From the NCBI GenBank assembly GCA_012295275.1, contig CM022666.1:7728265-7790764 (forward strand): a stretch of 62,500 nt of DNA, in the 5' to 3' direction. Shown here one piece after another: positions 1 through 16,037 of this stretch. The DNA comes from Chrysomallon squamiferum (lineage: Eukaryota > Mollusca > Gastropoda > Neomphalida > Peltospiridae). Numbering within the stretch: the first letter of the stretch is position 1; every line of letters starts with the position of its first letter. Made by a program: the position numbers and the translations under genes. The notes beneath the pieces were generated by a model, which made no database searches, had not been told where the DNA came from, and was given only the letters and a program-made list of their open reading frames with translations.

Positions 1-56
1 TGTATATGTATATATGTGTGTACCCATGAATGTATATGTATGTATCTATGTGTTTT

Positions 57-90
<34 letters not shown>

Positions 91-251
91 TTGTTTTGTG
101 TTTTTTGTTATGATTCGGTTTCGTTGTTTTTTTTAATTATTATTATCATTTGTGTATTTGTGTGTGTGTGCGCGCGTGTGTGTGTTTGTGTGTGTGAGTT
201 TGTTTTAACGAACCAATGAGTGGTTTTTTCTTCTCTATATTTTCATGATTA
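1..251. repeat. Low-complexity edge: TA/TG-rich, poly-T and GT tracts
   Basis: TATG-rich start, a poly-T run near 58-87, a TTA/TTG stretch and a GT/CG tract near 160-200. No exon is seen. Confidence 0.8.
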
Positions 252-349
252 TCACTTACGAAGTCCATTTGGGGCTAAAAATTTCTGGATGTTCAAAACA
301 GCAAGCGTAAGAGCCCTGATCTCAGCACCGCACGTGCACGCTCTCTCAC
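252..349 (-). CDS. Possible last exon of the CBM14 gene
   Basis: An acceptor-like TTACAG precedes GTGAGAGAGCG, which keeps the phase-1 Cys join of the other exons. It reads 31 residues (starting ERACTCGAEIRAL) to a TGA at 252-254. A consensus donor (CTTC then GTAAGTG) just before the stop means it could instead be an internal exon ending at 260. It has too few cysteines for a CBM14 domain and its polypyrimidine tract is weak. Confidence 0.3.
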
Positions 350-670
350 CTGTAATATATTACACGACCATGCAGCATAAATAAACATACACAAAAATAT
401 ATATACTCAAATATGTACAAACATTAACAAACGAAGACAAATATAAACAAATATTAAAAACATGTACAAATATTCACGAGCACAAGTAAACTTAGAAAAA
501 CTGGCGCAGATATAAAACATATATACAAACATAAATAAACACACACAAACAAAAATGCACGCACAAAAATAAACTTTAACAAATCCAGACATAAATACAT
601 ATAAATAAACATGCAAAAACATAAACAGATACATATACACATACACAAAAGCAGACGTACAGACACTTAC

Positions 671-4721
<4,051 letters not shown>

Positions 4722-6065
4722 CCTTTATGTTGCTGCTGCTGCAGTTGCTGTTATTCCTGCAGGACGATGACCTGGTATAGATGATTCTGCAGCCGCTGTT
4801 GTTGATGTCAGTTGTGGTATCGGGTGTTAATTAACGCACGGTCGTTTCGGTTTTTATTCGGCCCTTGTTAATAGAGAAATGAAAAAGCATTAATTTATAG
4901 TTTAAATATTTAATTTATTTTGCTCATGATCATATGTACCATTAAATTCAGTCACAAACACAATAAATAAATAAATGAGATAATAACAAGACAAAAATAT
5001 TTCAACACATTTTGAAAAACAACGTTATAGACAGACTGACAGATAGACAGACAAGACAGAAAAACAATAAAAACGGTAACAGTAGTATTAACAGATAAAC
5101 ATGCATAAATTATTACATGCCTACTCTGTACATAAAAGTTTAAAAAATAAATTCAAGTATAATCAAATATATTCGCATATATTCAAAACCGTTAAATTAT
5201 ACCATAGACTAGAAGGAAACAGCAGTAATGTGAACATTACAATATAAAATCTTACCATTGTCCAACAGGTAATATTCGTTTTCTAACAAACATTTTGAAC
5301 AAGATAAACTAAATCATTCTTCAATATACAGCATAACTTATAAAAATAAAATGATTTCACCTACAAAATAACTTTTAACAATAATTTCCTCTATTTAAAT
5401 ATGCATTGTGCAGTCATGTGCTGCTTTCAACGCGCCTACCCGTTTCATAGACATCTCCGTTTATTGCACACAAAAAATACTGAGAAACCATCGTCTACAT
5501 TTAAAATTACACAAACGAATCTCTATCTCCTACCCGCCAGTCACCCGAACTTCGGGCGACACACCCTCATGTAAATGTCTAATGAAATTTCCAGATAAGC
5601 CACCATCAGGACAGTTTTTCATTAAATCCATATAAACCTAATGCAAGCTAATTTTCATGATGTGTATTTTTTCTGTATGAGTATAAACACATATCAAACG
5701 TACGGTGTTTACACATAACATGCCTACAGTATAGATATATACACAAAATATATGTATATTCAGTAAGTTTTATATTTCAGCAAATCATCTCCGGTAACTG
5801 CTTCAAAAAGGATATCACTAACTATATGTCTTACAGCAAATACTGATTATAATTGTCGTATCCATTGTTTTTTATTCTTCTTCTTTGAATATATTATCTG
5901 CTGCAGAACTTCCAGTTAATTAACAGATGGAAGATTTTTAGACAAAAAATACTGCTAATTTCAAAGGTCCTTACTTGCTTTCTGATGTCTGTTGAAAATG
6001 GTTTTTAACTGGAAAGTTTTACATCCATCATCTACGCGGATTTGCGCGGAAATGCACGATAAAAC
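4722..6065. other. Intergenic, 5' of the CBM14 gene; no gene recognised
   Basis: AT-rich unique sequence. It should include the minus-strand promoter of the CBM14 gene near 4722-4900, but no clear TATA box is visible. A small perfect hairpin (CCCGAA, one base, TTCGGG) sits near 5547. An open stretch at about 5408-5635 has no recognisable product. Confidence 0.5.
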
Positions 6066-6632
6066 CGTTAAATGAGACCATAGACAACTTTGCAGCATGT
6101 GCAGTTTCTGCTATTCTTCTCTCCGTTTTAACATACCTGTTAAATCGATACCTGTTAATACGTAAATAACTTAGTATTTATGTACTTAAATGAGACCGTA
6201 GACAACTTTGCAGCATGTGCAATTTCTGCTATTCTTCTCTCCGTTTTAACATACCTGTTAAATCGATACCTTTTGCAAATGCACCATGTGCACCATGTTT
6301 TCTGCTATTCTTCTCTCCGTTTTAACATACCTGTTAAATCGATACCTGTTAATACGTAAATAACTTAGTATTTATGTACTTAAATGAGACCGTAGACAAC
6401 TTTGCACCATGTGCACCATGTGCAGTTTCTGCTATTCTTCTCTCCGTGTTAACATGCCTGTTAAATCGATACCTTTTAATACGTAAATAACTTAGTATTT
6501 ATGTACTTAAATGAGACCGTAGACAACATTGCACCACGTGCAGTTTCTGCTATTGTTATCTCCATGTTAATATACCTGTTAAATCGATACCTGTTAATAC
6601 GTAAATAACTTAGTGTTTATGTACTTAGTTAA
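6066..6632. repeat. Tandem repeat, unit about 118 bp, 4-5 copies
   Basis: Units run from AAATGAGACCGTAGACAAC through CTATTCTTCTCTCCG and GTTAAATCGATACC to AACTTAGTATTTATGTACTT. One copy is truncated in the middle (about 6270-6300). Copies differ at few positions. Confidence 0.88.
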
Positions 6633-6689
6633 TCACGTTCGATCGAAATAGTGAACTTACAGCAGCAAAACTTTTAATGTGGTTTTTAT

Positions 6690-7180
6690 GTTTTCTGTTG
6701 TATGTACATACAAAAACAAAATATACATACATATCATACATACAATATAAACACATATAGATACAATATAGACACACACCACACATAAAATATACATACC
6801 TAATGTACATACAAAATACACACATATCATAGATACAATATAGACCTACTACTCGTATGCTACAGATGTATAGAATATATATACATACCATATATACAGT
6901 ATACACATACTACACATATCATGCATAGAGTATAGGCACATATTATACATACAGTATACACAAATATCGTAAAAACAGATACAGTATACACCTATCATGC
7001 ATACAAGATATACACATACCTTACATTGTTTACATAAATCATACACAGTATATAATACACGTACAATATATACACAGATCGTACATATATTGTATACACA
7101 TACCATGCATACAGTATAAATAAAAATCATACGCACAGTGTGTACACATACTATTGTACAGATATATATCACATCTCTTC
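6690..7180. repeat. Degenerate ACATACAGTATACACA-type tandem region
   Basis: Imperfect repetition of CATACAGTATACACA and CATATCATACATACA. Overlapping Tyr/Cys-rich reading frames here are products of the repeat, not genes. Confidence 0.75.
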
Positions 7181-7794
7181 ATCGACATGAATCTGCAGGC
7201 GGTGTACGTCGTCGATAACAACGTCTCTGGTTGCCATGACAGCGGTCGAAACAGTCGCTTTACGTGTTAGGGCGTTCCAGTAGAACTAGTGCACATCTTT
7301 CCAAAGTAGTAATTTCCTCTGATTGAAAAACAGATAAATAATTTTAACTTGCCTTATATTATAAATACGGCGGGTGACAACAAACCAAACGAGAAAACCA
7401 AGCATTTTGATAAATTTTACTACTGGATGACGTTCCGAATCTCTTCTTTTATTTGCTGTGTACTCTATTTTTATTTATTCGTTCATTCATTCACTTATTC
7501 ATCTATACTTTTTAATTTACTTATTATATTATTTATTTTCTTTTATTTACTTTTGTTAATATGTGTTGGGTGATATACCATGACTCAGTCTTTCAGGATT
7601 TATGATATTGTTAAAATAACTGAGGGACATTAGGGCTCTATATCATCAAAAGCGTATCTATTTTCACTATTACATTTCTTGCACATTACGGATATAATTC
7701 GACATTAACTTAATAATAATAAATGCTTAAACTGAAAAATAAAGAAAGTATTATTATTAATTATAACAAAAAATTGTGTCCCACCACATTAAAA

Positions 7795-7847
<53 letters not shown>

Positions 7848-7889
7848 GGAAAGAAAAAAAGAAAGAAAATAATAAATTTTTATTCCTAC
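7181..7889. other. Intergenic; AAT microsatellite and unique AT-rich DNA
   Basis: A CpG-containing patch at 7185-7270 includes GTTGCCATGACAGC (7230-7243), which differs by one base from an RFX X-box. No gene start is tied to it. An (AAT)n tract lies at about 7794-7845. No gene recognised. Confidence 0.5.
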
Positions 7890-8028
7890 GCCAGTTATCT
7901 CCCGTGACGTCAAGGTTAATCTGAATATTGCACTGTGTGTCGTCACTACACAAGATGGGTAACGTTGACGTCACATTCACTTGTCGTGACCCTTCCGCTT
8001 CGCTAAGAATCAACGTAGATGGCGTTGT
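7890..8028 (-). CDS. Orphan exon of an unidentified gene
   Basis: 139 nt bounded by a good acceptor (AAATTGCAG) and a donor-like GTAGGAAT, open in one frame. The 46-residue product begins TTPSTLILSEAEGS and includes LPILCSDDTQCNIQINLDV. Base composition is much richer in GC and CpG than its surroundings, as in the confirmed exons. Alternating Ser/Thr/Val and two cysteines suggest an extracellular beta-sandwich segment, but no family is recognised. No partner exons were found on the same strand. Confidence 0.4.
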
Positions 8029-8549
8029 CTGCAATTTATATAAATTATAAGGAGATAAACGTTTAAAATCAGAAAAGAAATAAATCTAAATTATATTTAG
8101 TGAAAGATAAATCAGTTACATCCGTAATACTCGATTTTGTCTAATTTGAAAATCATTGTACTACTACTCTTTCTGGTATTGTCTTTACTGTAACCATAAG
8201 TACTACTACCACTATTACTACTGTCGATGACTATGACAACTACTTCTAATACTACTACGACCATTACATCTTTGTTTACTGCTTCTACTACTACTACAAC
8301 TACTAATAATAATAACTGACACTGAGATAATCGTTGATTATTTCACAGACTCCAGTATTTGATTTTATATTAACATAATGTATATTACATTGATGATTAC
8401 AGTTAATAATGAATTCGAGCACTGCAAAATGAAATATTAAAGCCGGAAGCCGTTCATTAAAAAATAAAATATATATATATATATATATATATATACAAAA
8501 AAACAAAATAAAAAAATAATTAAATAATTAAAATAAATAAATAAACAAA

Positions 8550-8615
<66 letters not shown>

Positions 8616-9300
8616 AGTAGTAGTAGTAGTACTAGTAGCAAAACTTTAACAAGAAATGATAGACTGAGAGAAAGAAGAATAAATCATAAACAAAAATAAA
8701 TTATCAGTAGAGAAACTGCAGATGATACACAGATTATTAAAATAAAACTCTTAAATTTAAAAAAACAACAACCAACCCCCCTCAGAAATGCCCCACGTTG
8801 CCCGCCCCAAACCATAAAAAGTAAAATGAAATAAGAAATAAATAAATAAAATACCGAGATCCGATAAAAGCGATAATGATGGTAACAATAATAATTCAAA
8901 ACAATAAAATCAAATCAAATTAAGAAGATATTATTGCTTAAAAATAAAAATAAAATTAAAAAAATCATAAATATGATAACGAAAACATTTGCGACATGAA
9001 AAATTACTAATCTTGGTGTATTATTAATCGTCTTTTCTCTTTTTCTTTTTTCTAAATATTTTAATTTACTAGAACAAAACAATAATGACTCATACTAAAA
9101 ATCCTTACCTGTTTATCATAACTTTGTGTGTGACAGTCACAAAATTAAAAGCATAAAGCCATGCCAGAATCTACAGTCTTAATATATTTGTGCTCACAAC
9201 ATGTAATTTTTTATGCTTAAAACTTCTTGACTCTGCGGTTCATTGCGTTAGTCAGACTGGAGGAAACGAGTCCGCTTCCTTGTTCATTTTCACCGATGTT
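8029..9300. other. Intergenic AT-rich DNA with AAT and TA microsatellites
   Basis: (TA)n near 8469-8494, (AAT)n near 8548-8612 and a (TAG)n tract near 8615-8640. The rest is unique AT-rich sequence. A minus-strand open stretch at 9217-9330 overlaps the promoter below and is not convincing as a gene. Confidence 0.6.
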
Positions 9301-9322
9301 ACACGTTCGCGCCTTAATCTTG

Positions 9323-9330
9323 TATAAAAA
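9323..9330 (+). promoter_or_regulatory. TATA box of the D8C-like gene
   Basis: TATAAAAA about 72 bp before the ATG at 9396, in a locally CpG-containing stretch. Spacing suits a start site near 9350-9360. Confidence 0.55.
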
Positions 9331-9395
9331 GGAAAACAACAACTTTTTGACGTCTGCCACAGATCTGCAACAGAGACTGCGCAACGGATAAGAAC

Positions 9396-9435
9396 ATGGC
9401 ACTCGTTTTCGTGCTCCTTTTTATCGGTTTTAGTG
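9396..9435 (+). CDS. D8C-like gene exon 1: signal peptide
   Basis: Thirteen codons and one base from the ATG, strongly hydrophobic, followed by consensus donor GTGAGT. It is preceded by a TATA box at 9323. Confidence 0.6.
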
Positions 9436-9715
9436 GTGAGTTTGTTTTAAGTTTTAATTTTGTAAGAACTGTTATTTTATTTTAGTAATTAATTAGTTTA
9501 TTTATTTATCTATTATTATTATTAAGAAGAATTAAAATTAAGAACAGTAATATAAATAAATAAATAGACAGATAAATAAATAAATAAATAAATGCAAAGA
9601 GGGGAAAATAAGTATATTATTTAATTTTTGTTATCCAAATATTTACAAAAATATTTTTGTATTTAGGTAAATCTTGGAATTAGAACGTGGGAGAAGTAAC
9701 AACAACAACAACAAC

Positions 9716-9755
<40 letters not shown>

Positions 9756-11904
9756 GTAATAATAATAGTAATAATAATAATGATGATGATGATTTCAGTT
9801 CTGATGTTTAAAGTAACGCATATCTTTGATAAGTAAATTAAAAGAACTATCATTTTTCAAGCTAAATATTCATTATATACATAATAAACATTTTAATAAT
9901 CTGTACTGAAGATAGTAACAAACGATGAATAAATTTTAAAATCTGACTTTAAAAGGCTGTAACAAAGTCCACAGAATATAATCAAGGGTTATTCCTAATA
10001 TAAGTTTTCATATGCTATACGTAATAGCTGATAATACGTTTCAACATTAAGATATATATATATCTTAAAGTTAAAACGTATTATCAGCTATTACGTATAT
10101 ATATATATATATAACAGAATATGTAAGCATAGCAACATATTGGTATAAATACGTGCAATAAACAATTAAGACAGAACATTTATTTTCGCTAATTAATAAG
10201 GCGTTAATATTCGATAAAATTACATGTAGCTATCTGCCTGTCTATATATTTCTATTTATTCTGTGTATCATATACCTATCTGCCAGTCTATATATTTATG
10301 TATATTCTGTGTATCATATACCTATCTGTCTGTCTATACATTTATGTATATTCTGTGTATCATATACCTATCTGCCAGTCTATACATTTATGTATATTCT
10401 GTGTATCATATACCTATCTGCCAGTCTATATATTTCTATTTATTCTGTGTGTCATACACCTATCTGCCTGTCTATATATTTCTATTTATTCTGTGTATCA
10501 TATACCTATCTACCTGTCTATATATTTCTATTTATTCTGTGTCTCATATACCTATCTACCTGTCTATATATTTCTATTTATTCTGTGTCTCATATACCTA
10601 TCTGCCTGTCTATATATTTCTATTTATTCTGTGTCTCATATACCTATCTACCTGTCTATATATTTCTATTTATTCTGTGTGTCATATACCTATCTGCCTG
10701 TTTATATATTTCTATTTATTCTGTGTATCATATATCTATCTGCCTGTCTGTATATTTCTATTTATTCTGTGTGTCATATATCTATCTGCCTGTCTGTATA
10801 TTTCTATTTATTCTGTGTGTCATATACCTATCTGCCTGTCTATATATTTCTATTTATTCTGTGTATCATATACCTATCTGTCTGTCTGTCTATACATTTC
10901 TATTTATTCTGTGTGTCATATACCTATCTGCCTGTCTATACATTTCTATTTATTCTGTGTCTCATATACCTATCTGCCTGCCTATATATTTCTATTTATT
11001 CTGTGTCTCATATACCTATCTACCTGTCTATATATTTCTATTTATTCTGTGTGTCATATACCTATCTGCCTGTCTATATATTTCTATTTATTCTGTGTGT
11101 CATACACCTATCTGCCTGTCTATATATTTCTATTTATTCTGTGTGTCATACACCTATCTGTCTGTCTATATATTTCTATTTATTCTGTCTGTCTCATTCT
11201 CTCTTTATATATATATATATATGTCTGTATGATTGTTATTTTTGTTTGTCTGTTTATCTTCTCTGTCTTCTGTCTGTATATCTATCTGTATATCGACCGG
11301 AACTACGTGTAATTATTTCACATTTATTTTTTATTATTTGTAAAAAAAAAAATTGGTTATCGTTTTCTCTTTTGTTTTAATGCTTCACGCATATTCATAT
11401 GTTTTTTTTTTATCTTTAAGAACAGTTCTAAAGCACTTTTAAATAGTTTTTTTTTTTTTCGATTACAGTCTTGTTACATTCTTGAACAAGTACAGTTAAG
11501 TTCATTATAGTGTCCTTGTTGACAAAATAATCACCCTAATTTAGATTATTTAACTTTCCTTCTTTTTTAATCTACTCAATTTCTTTTTATATCTTTTCGT
11601 ACCTGTAAATCCTCTTTCTAATGATAATTTTATGTTAATCCGCGAATACAAGGTAATCTCCTTTAAGCCAATCAACAAGAAGGAAATATGAAAATTAGAA
11701 AGTTGGAAAACAGAAAACAAACTTAACATTTTGTTAAAGAAAAAACAAATATAGAAATTAGAAATATACTAATGACGCTTGAACTAATATTAAAAGTGAA
11801 ATTTAGTAAAGTGAAAAAAATATGAGAAAGCGGGAAAACACATATTACACCCTTAATTAATACTGCTTTTCAAAATATTTTATAATTACGTACATTTGTA
11901 CGCA

Positions 11905-11986
<82 letters not shown>

Positions 11987-12160
11987 GTCAGCTTTTGAAT
12001 GAAATTTATTATTATATCACACAACAGATACCCAGACGATTCTAAACCCTACTGAGAAATCACGTGACGTGAATAATCAAGCCGGACAGACGGAGACTCT
12101 GTTATGCGACCAGTTTCAAACTCCGGCATGGTTCCGATTTATAAACGGACTGATGCCTAC
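9396..12160 (+). CDS. Partial secreted protein with a D8C-like domain (signal exon plus one domain exon)
   Basis: Exon 1 (9396-9435) encodes MALVFVLLFIGFSG, a signal peptide, and ends at donor GTGAGT in phase 1. Exon 2 (12028 to about 12160) follows acceptor ACAACAG, joins in phase, and reads DTQTILNPTEKSRDV, then TLLCDQFQTPAWFRF and NGLMPT. The LCD...WxRF...MPT order is the hallmark of the D8C module seen in uromodulin-like and VWD/EGF proteins (family knowledge). The usual continuation (Cys-rich CGT...GWL part) was not found before EFHC2 starts at 12876, and the exon 2 donor is weak, so the gene is either truncated or has an unrecognised last part. The 2.6-kb intron is full of repeats. Confidence 0.5.
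9705..9795. repeat. (AAC/AAT/GAT)n microsatellite
   Basis: A run of AAC, AAT, then GAT triplets in the intron of the D8C-like gene. Confidence 0.9.
10018..10097. repeat. 80-bp foldback (near-perfect hairpin)
   Basis: Perfect 24-bp inverted arms (10018-10041 and 10074-10097; the left arm begins TACGTAATAGCTGATAATAC) enclose a second palindrome, TTAAGATATATA with its mirror. The whole segment can fold into one long stem. Confidence 0.85.
10228..11190. repeat. 46-bp minisatellite, about 21 copies
   Basis: Units read CATATACCTATCTGCC, then TGTCTATATATTTC, then TATTTATTCTGTGTG. The period of 46 is not a multiple of three and the unit has no stop in any plus-strand frame, so all three frames stay open for 300-360 codons. 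This is a repeat artefact, not a gene. Confidence 0.93.
11190..12027. other. Intron of the D8C-like gene; (AG)n near its end
   Basis: Short TA and poly-A/T tracts, AT-rich unique sequence, then about 36 AG units at 11911-11982 ahead of the candidate exon 2. No exon seen apart from exon 2. Confidence 0.6.
12028..12160 (+). CDS. D8C-like gene exon 2: domain N-terminal half
   Basis: Opens after CACACAACAG in the phase set by exon 1. CDQFQTPAWFRF and LMPT match D8C. The chosen end uses GTCTGT, a poor donor; read through, the frame runs on to a stop near 12229. Confidence 0.5.
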
Positions 12161-12380
12161 GTCTGTTTCTATGTATATTATTCAGTGCATATTTATCTTC
12201 TCGTATATTCTATATACCCATCTCTTTTAATGTGCATACATATTGCATAGGTTTTTCTTCGTATATGTGAAAATATTTGCGAACAGTTCAGTATACTCAA
12301 TACTGTATAGTATATATACACAAGATAACTCCAAGGACTTATTCTTTATGCATAAATTATTCAAAAGATATAAAATATGC

Positions 12381-12616
12381 TTAGTCTTAGTAAGTTCGAT
12401 AGTCTTCGGTCGTATCCACGGAAAATGTCGAATGTTTTCCATAACCATCTTACAACGTGGATGTATTTCCGGCTGAACTATACAAATGTTTTTGTATTTA
12501 TCTTAATCTTAGTAAGTTCGATAGTCTTCGGTCATATCCACGGAAAATGTCGAATGGTTTCCATAACCATCTTACTACGTGGATGTATTTCCGGCTGAAC
12601 TATACAAATGTTTTTA
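12381..12616. repeat. 122-bp tandem duplication
   Basis: Two nearly identical copies (12381-12502 and 12503-12616) sharing AGTAAGTTCGATAGTCTTCG and GTGGATGTATTTCCGGCTG. The first copy joins a 60-bp dispersed repeat (12339-12400) that recurs at 20345-20405. Open reading frames here come from the repeat. Confidence 0.88.
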
Positions 12617-12777
12617 CCAAGTTATTGTAATAAATAAACAATTATGCTGTAGTTAAACTAATATATAGTAACATATTTTAAATTGATATCCTTCGTTTTA
12701 TTAAATGCGAATAAATGCGAATATAATTCTAATAAACAGTCGCTAAGTGAGAAGCTGCGCATGAATATTAAACCGTT

Positions 12778-12791
12778 GTTAACATAGCAAC
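12778..12791 (+). promoter_or_regulatory. Candidate RFX X-box of EFHC2
   Basis: GTTAACATAGCAAC matches 13 of 14 positions of the X-box consensus GTHNYYATRRNAAC. It lies about 85 bp before the EFHC2 ATG. X-boxes drive ciliary genes, which fits an axonemal product. One mismatch, at position 5. Confidence 0.5.
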
Positions 12792-12875
12792 CATTAACAA
12801 TAGCGACCGGTAGCAAACATACTCTACATGTAAACTTGGCAAACTGCTGTAGCATTAAACGTTTAGACATCTGCA

Positions 12876-12917
12876 ATGGCGTTGCCCTACCTTCCAGGCA
12901 ACTCTTTTAACAAAAGT
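12876..12917 (+). CDS. EFHC2: EFHC2 exon 1
   Basis: Fourteen codons, MALPYLPGNSFNKS, ending at donor GTAAGTA in phase 0. Confidence 0.9.
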
Positions 12918-15900
12918 GTAAGTATTTTTTGTTCAGATAGTCTTTATTTATTAATGAACTTTGTATATCGTCAGCAAATAACGGCTTATATTGTTATATA
13001 CTCTGTTAACATTAGTGTTCAGTTGCCGTTTCTCTTCTTGGTTTTAGTTTCTTTGTTGTTGTTGTTGTTTTTAAACGTTTGTGTTCCTTAATTTCGATGT
13101 CGTTGTTAATGTATTATCTGTAATTCGTTTGAATTAATGGAAAAGTTGATCAAATAGCGTTTCAACTGCTGTGAGAATGTGTTTTGTAACAGTTAACTGT
13201 AAAATTTTTGTTTATTATTTCTTTTTGTTAATACATTATTTACTCCTCAAAATATCAACTTTAAACAAAATTTATTTTAAGTGAACATTGTCTTAGAAAC
13301 AATGAATTATATTTAAAAATATAAAGAGAAGAGTGAATTAAAAACAACAACATAATATGTGCACGTTAAAATATATATACTGTCATAATATTTTTTTATT
13401 CCAAGTGTCCCACATTTATATACATTTTTAAAAATGAAATGTTTCCAATTATTAATACAAAATATTTATAGCAAATAATAACACAACAAATGTTATTTTG
13501 TATTTTATTGATAGTGTTTAACTATAGACATTTTGAAATAAATTATCTTTTCTTTATTTCAATATTATTTTTAATTGATAACATTTTCTTTAATATTGTC
13601 ATACCTTATTGATTCTTATACATTTTCAGTGCAAGATTAATTTAAAAAAAAGATATATGATTATTTATTTTATTTTAATTCAATTCTTTAGATGTGTTTA
13701 ATTAAAACATGCCTTCAGTGAACAACTGAATCATTCTTTTTTTTTTTTTCTTTCTTTCTTTCTTTTTTATTTATTTATTTACTTTGTCTTTTCAGCTTGG
13801 TAAAACAAAGTTCCATAAATCACACCACTTTGACTGTCAGAATGAGGTGTACAAACTTGTAGGCTTTGAGAAGCCAGGAATAGGAGGAGAACCTCTTCTT
13901 GGTCAAAAGATCAAACCGAAGAACTCTGTTTTCCCCAAGGGTGAGGGCTCCAACCTCCCAGCATGGGTGGCATTTGATCGCCAGGTTCTCTGCTTTGATG
14001 CATACTTCCAGGAAGCAGTTCATGAGAAGAGAGAAGAAACATACAGAGTTAGAAATGTGAAGATTTATTTTTACTTAGAAGATGATTCAATTCAGGTCAT
14101 CGAGCCCAGAGTGAAGAACATGGGTCTGCCCCAGGGTAAGTGAAATCTTGTGGATTTATTTTTGGTTTTTATTTTTGACTGGTTGTGTTATTCATAAAAA
14201 ATAAATAGGAAAGAAATGAAAGAGAATTAAAATACTAAATGAAAAACATAATGGATCTGATTGCATGTACATACAATGTCTCTTGCACATACACACATTT
14301 CACACTCACATACTCACTAGAAACACAGCATACACATAACACATATGAATACATTTGCAGGCTCACTCTTACAGAAATGCACATATTTTAATAAATAAAT
14401 TTTACATCTGTGATATATATATATATATACCTAAATTTTATTTTTAACTTTTTGAATATCTTTGAAATTATTTTTAACAGGAACAATAATTCGACGTCAT
14501 CGTATTCCCAAACCACCACCATGTGATGATGAATTCTACACCGTCGATGATTTCAACGTTGGTGTTGAGGTCAACTTCTACTCAAAGGTTTTCAAGATAA
14601 CTGGGTGTGATGAGTTTACCCAGAACTTCCTGCGTAAACTGGGCAACTGTGTAAACTTCCCTGAGAAACCACCAAGTGATCCTTACTCTCACTACAGAAA
14701 AGTTGTAAGTAACTTATCTGTATACCCATAGTATCTTTACACCTACAGAATTATCAATAAAAGTATCTTTATACCTACATCATTATTAATAAATATATCT
14801 TTATACCTATAGCATTATCAATAAAATTATTTTTATACCTACAGCATTATCAATAAATTTATCTTTATGTCTACAGTATTATGAATAAATATGTCTTTTT
14901 GCCTAGCTAATAAGCATGCTAGTAAAGTTTGACATATTAATTCACAGAGGCTGCTAGTTCCATTTCTTTTCACAAATGATGGTTTTAGTCATCAAATTTT
15001 ATAAAAATGTTTAGCATAATCCTTACAAACCAAAAGATATAATAAAAAATTAAGAAACTCCTTATGACTGAAATATTTATAATCATTGAAATTGTTGGTA
15101 TATTTTTTCATGTCATTGTTATTATTATTTATTATTAGTTGATTTTTTTAAATCTATTTTTGTTGGTACTATAGTTATCATTATTAATTACATTGTTATT
15201 AGTGCTATAATTATTACCATTGTCATTGCTGTTGCTATTAAAATAATTATATTGGTGTTAATGATGCTATTAGTATTTTTATCATTATTATAAATACCAT
15301 TATTATTATCATTATCATTTGTTATCGTTTAGCTTGAAGGAAGCATGCAGCCACTTCGCCCATATGAGAAACACGACACTCTTGCCCAATTTCTCGACCA
15401 CGATCGCCATGTTCTTCGATTCTACTGTTACTGGGACGACACTGACAGCATGTTCGGCGACCCAAGGGAACTAATCCTGCACTACTTCCTTGCTGATGAT
15501 ACCGTTGAGCTGAGAGAGGTCATCCCACCAAATTCAGGTCGTGATGCTGTTCCGGTGTTTGTACGAAGAGGAAAGCTTCCCAAGAATGTCGACAGTCTGA
15601 AACAGCCAGGGGAGATAACTGACAGAACTGTCCTCAATGTTTTTGGACCAACTGGCAGAGGCGGACGCTACATTCTTGACAGTCTGAAGGTCAGTGAAAT
15701 ATTAACGAAGGGAGATAACTAACGTTGGTGATAATTAAAGTGGGAAGATAATTATTGATATAATTTTAAGTATAATTTCTTAAATTTGTTTAATGATTTA
15801 AAACTTCTAAAAAAAAAAAAAAAAAAAAAATAAATTACTGATTTAAATTATAATATAAATTAATTAATTAAAAGACTGCATTAGTTATCTATTTAAAAAT

Positions 15901-16037
15901 ACTAAAATTATTTACTGTTTTCTACTACTATTACCATTATTATTATTACATACTATATTATCATCATTTTTATTATCGGTAGTAGATTACTACAAAAAAG
16001 TAAAGTATTTTTATTGTTGTTGTTGTTGTTATTGTTG

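Noticed and set aside
7230-7243. GTTGCCATGACAGC, near-perfect X-box
   Set aside because: No gene start is associated with it; one mismatch in the last half-site.
9217-9402. Minus-strand open frame with a T-rich acceptor-like tract (end ...NAMNRRVKKF)
   Set aside because: It overlaps the promoter and ATG of the plus-strand signal exon, and no partner exon was found.
10263-11380. Three overlapping plus-strand reading frames of 307-360 codons
   Set aside because: They are the same 46-bp minisatellite read in three frames; no start context, splice structure or domain.
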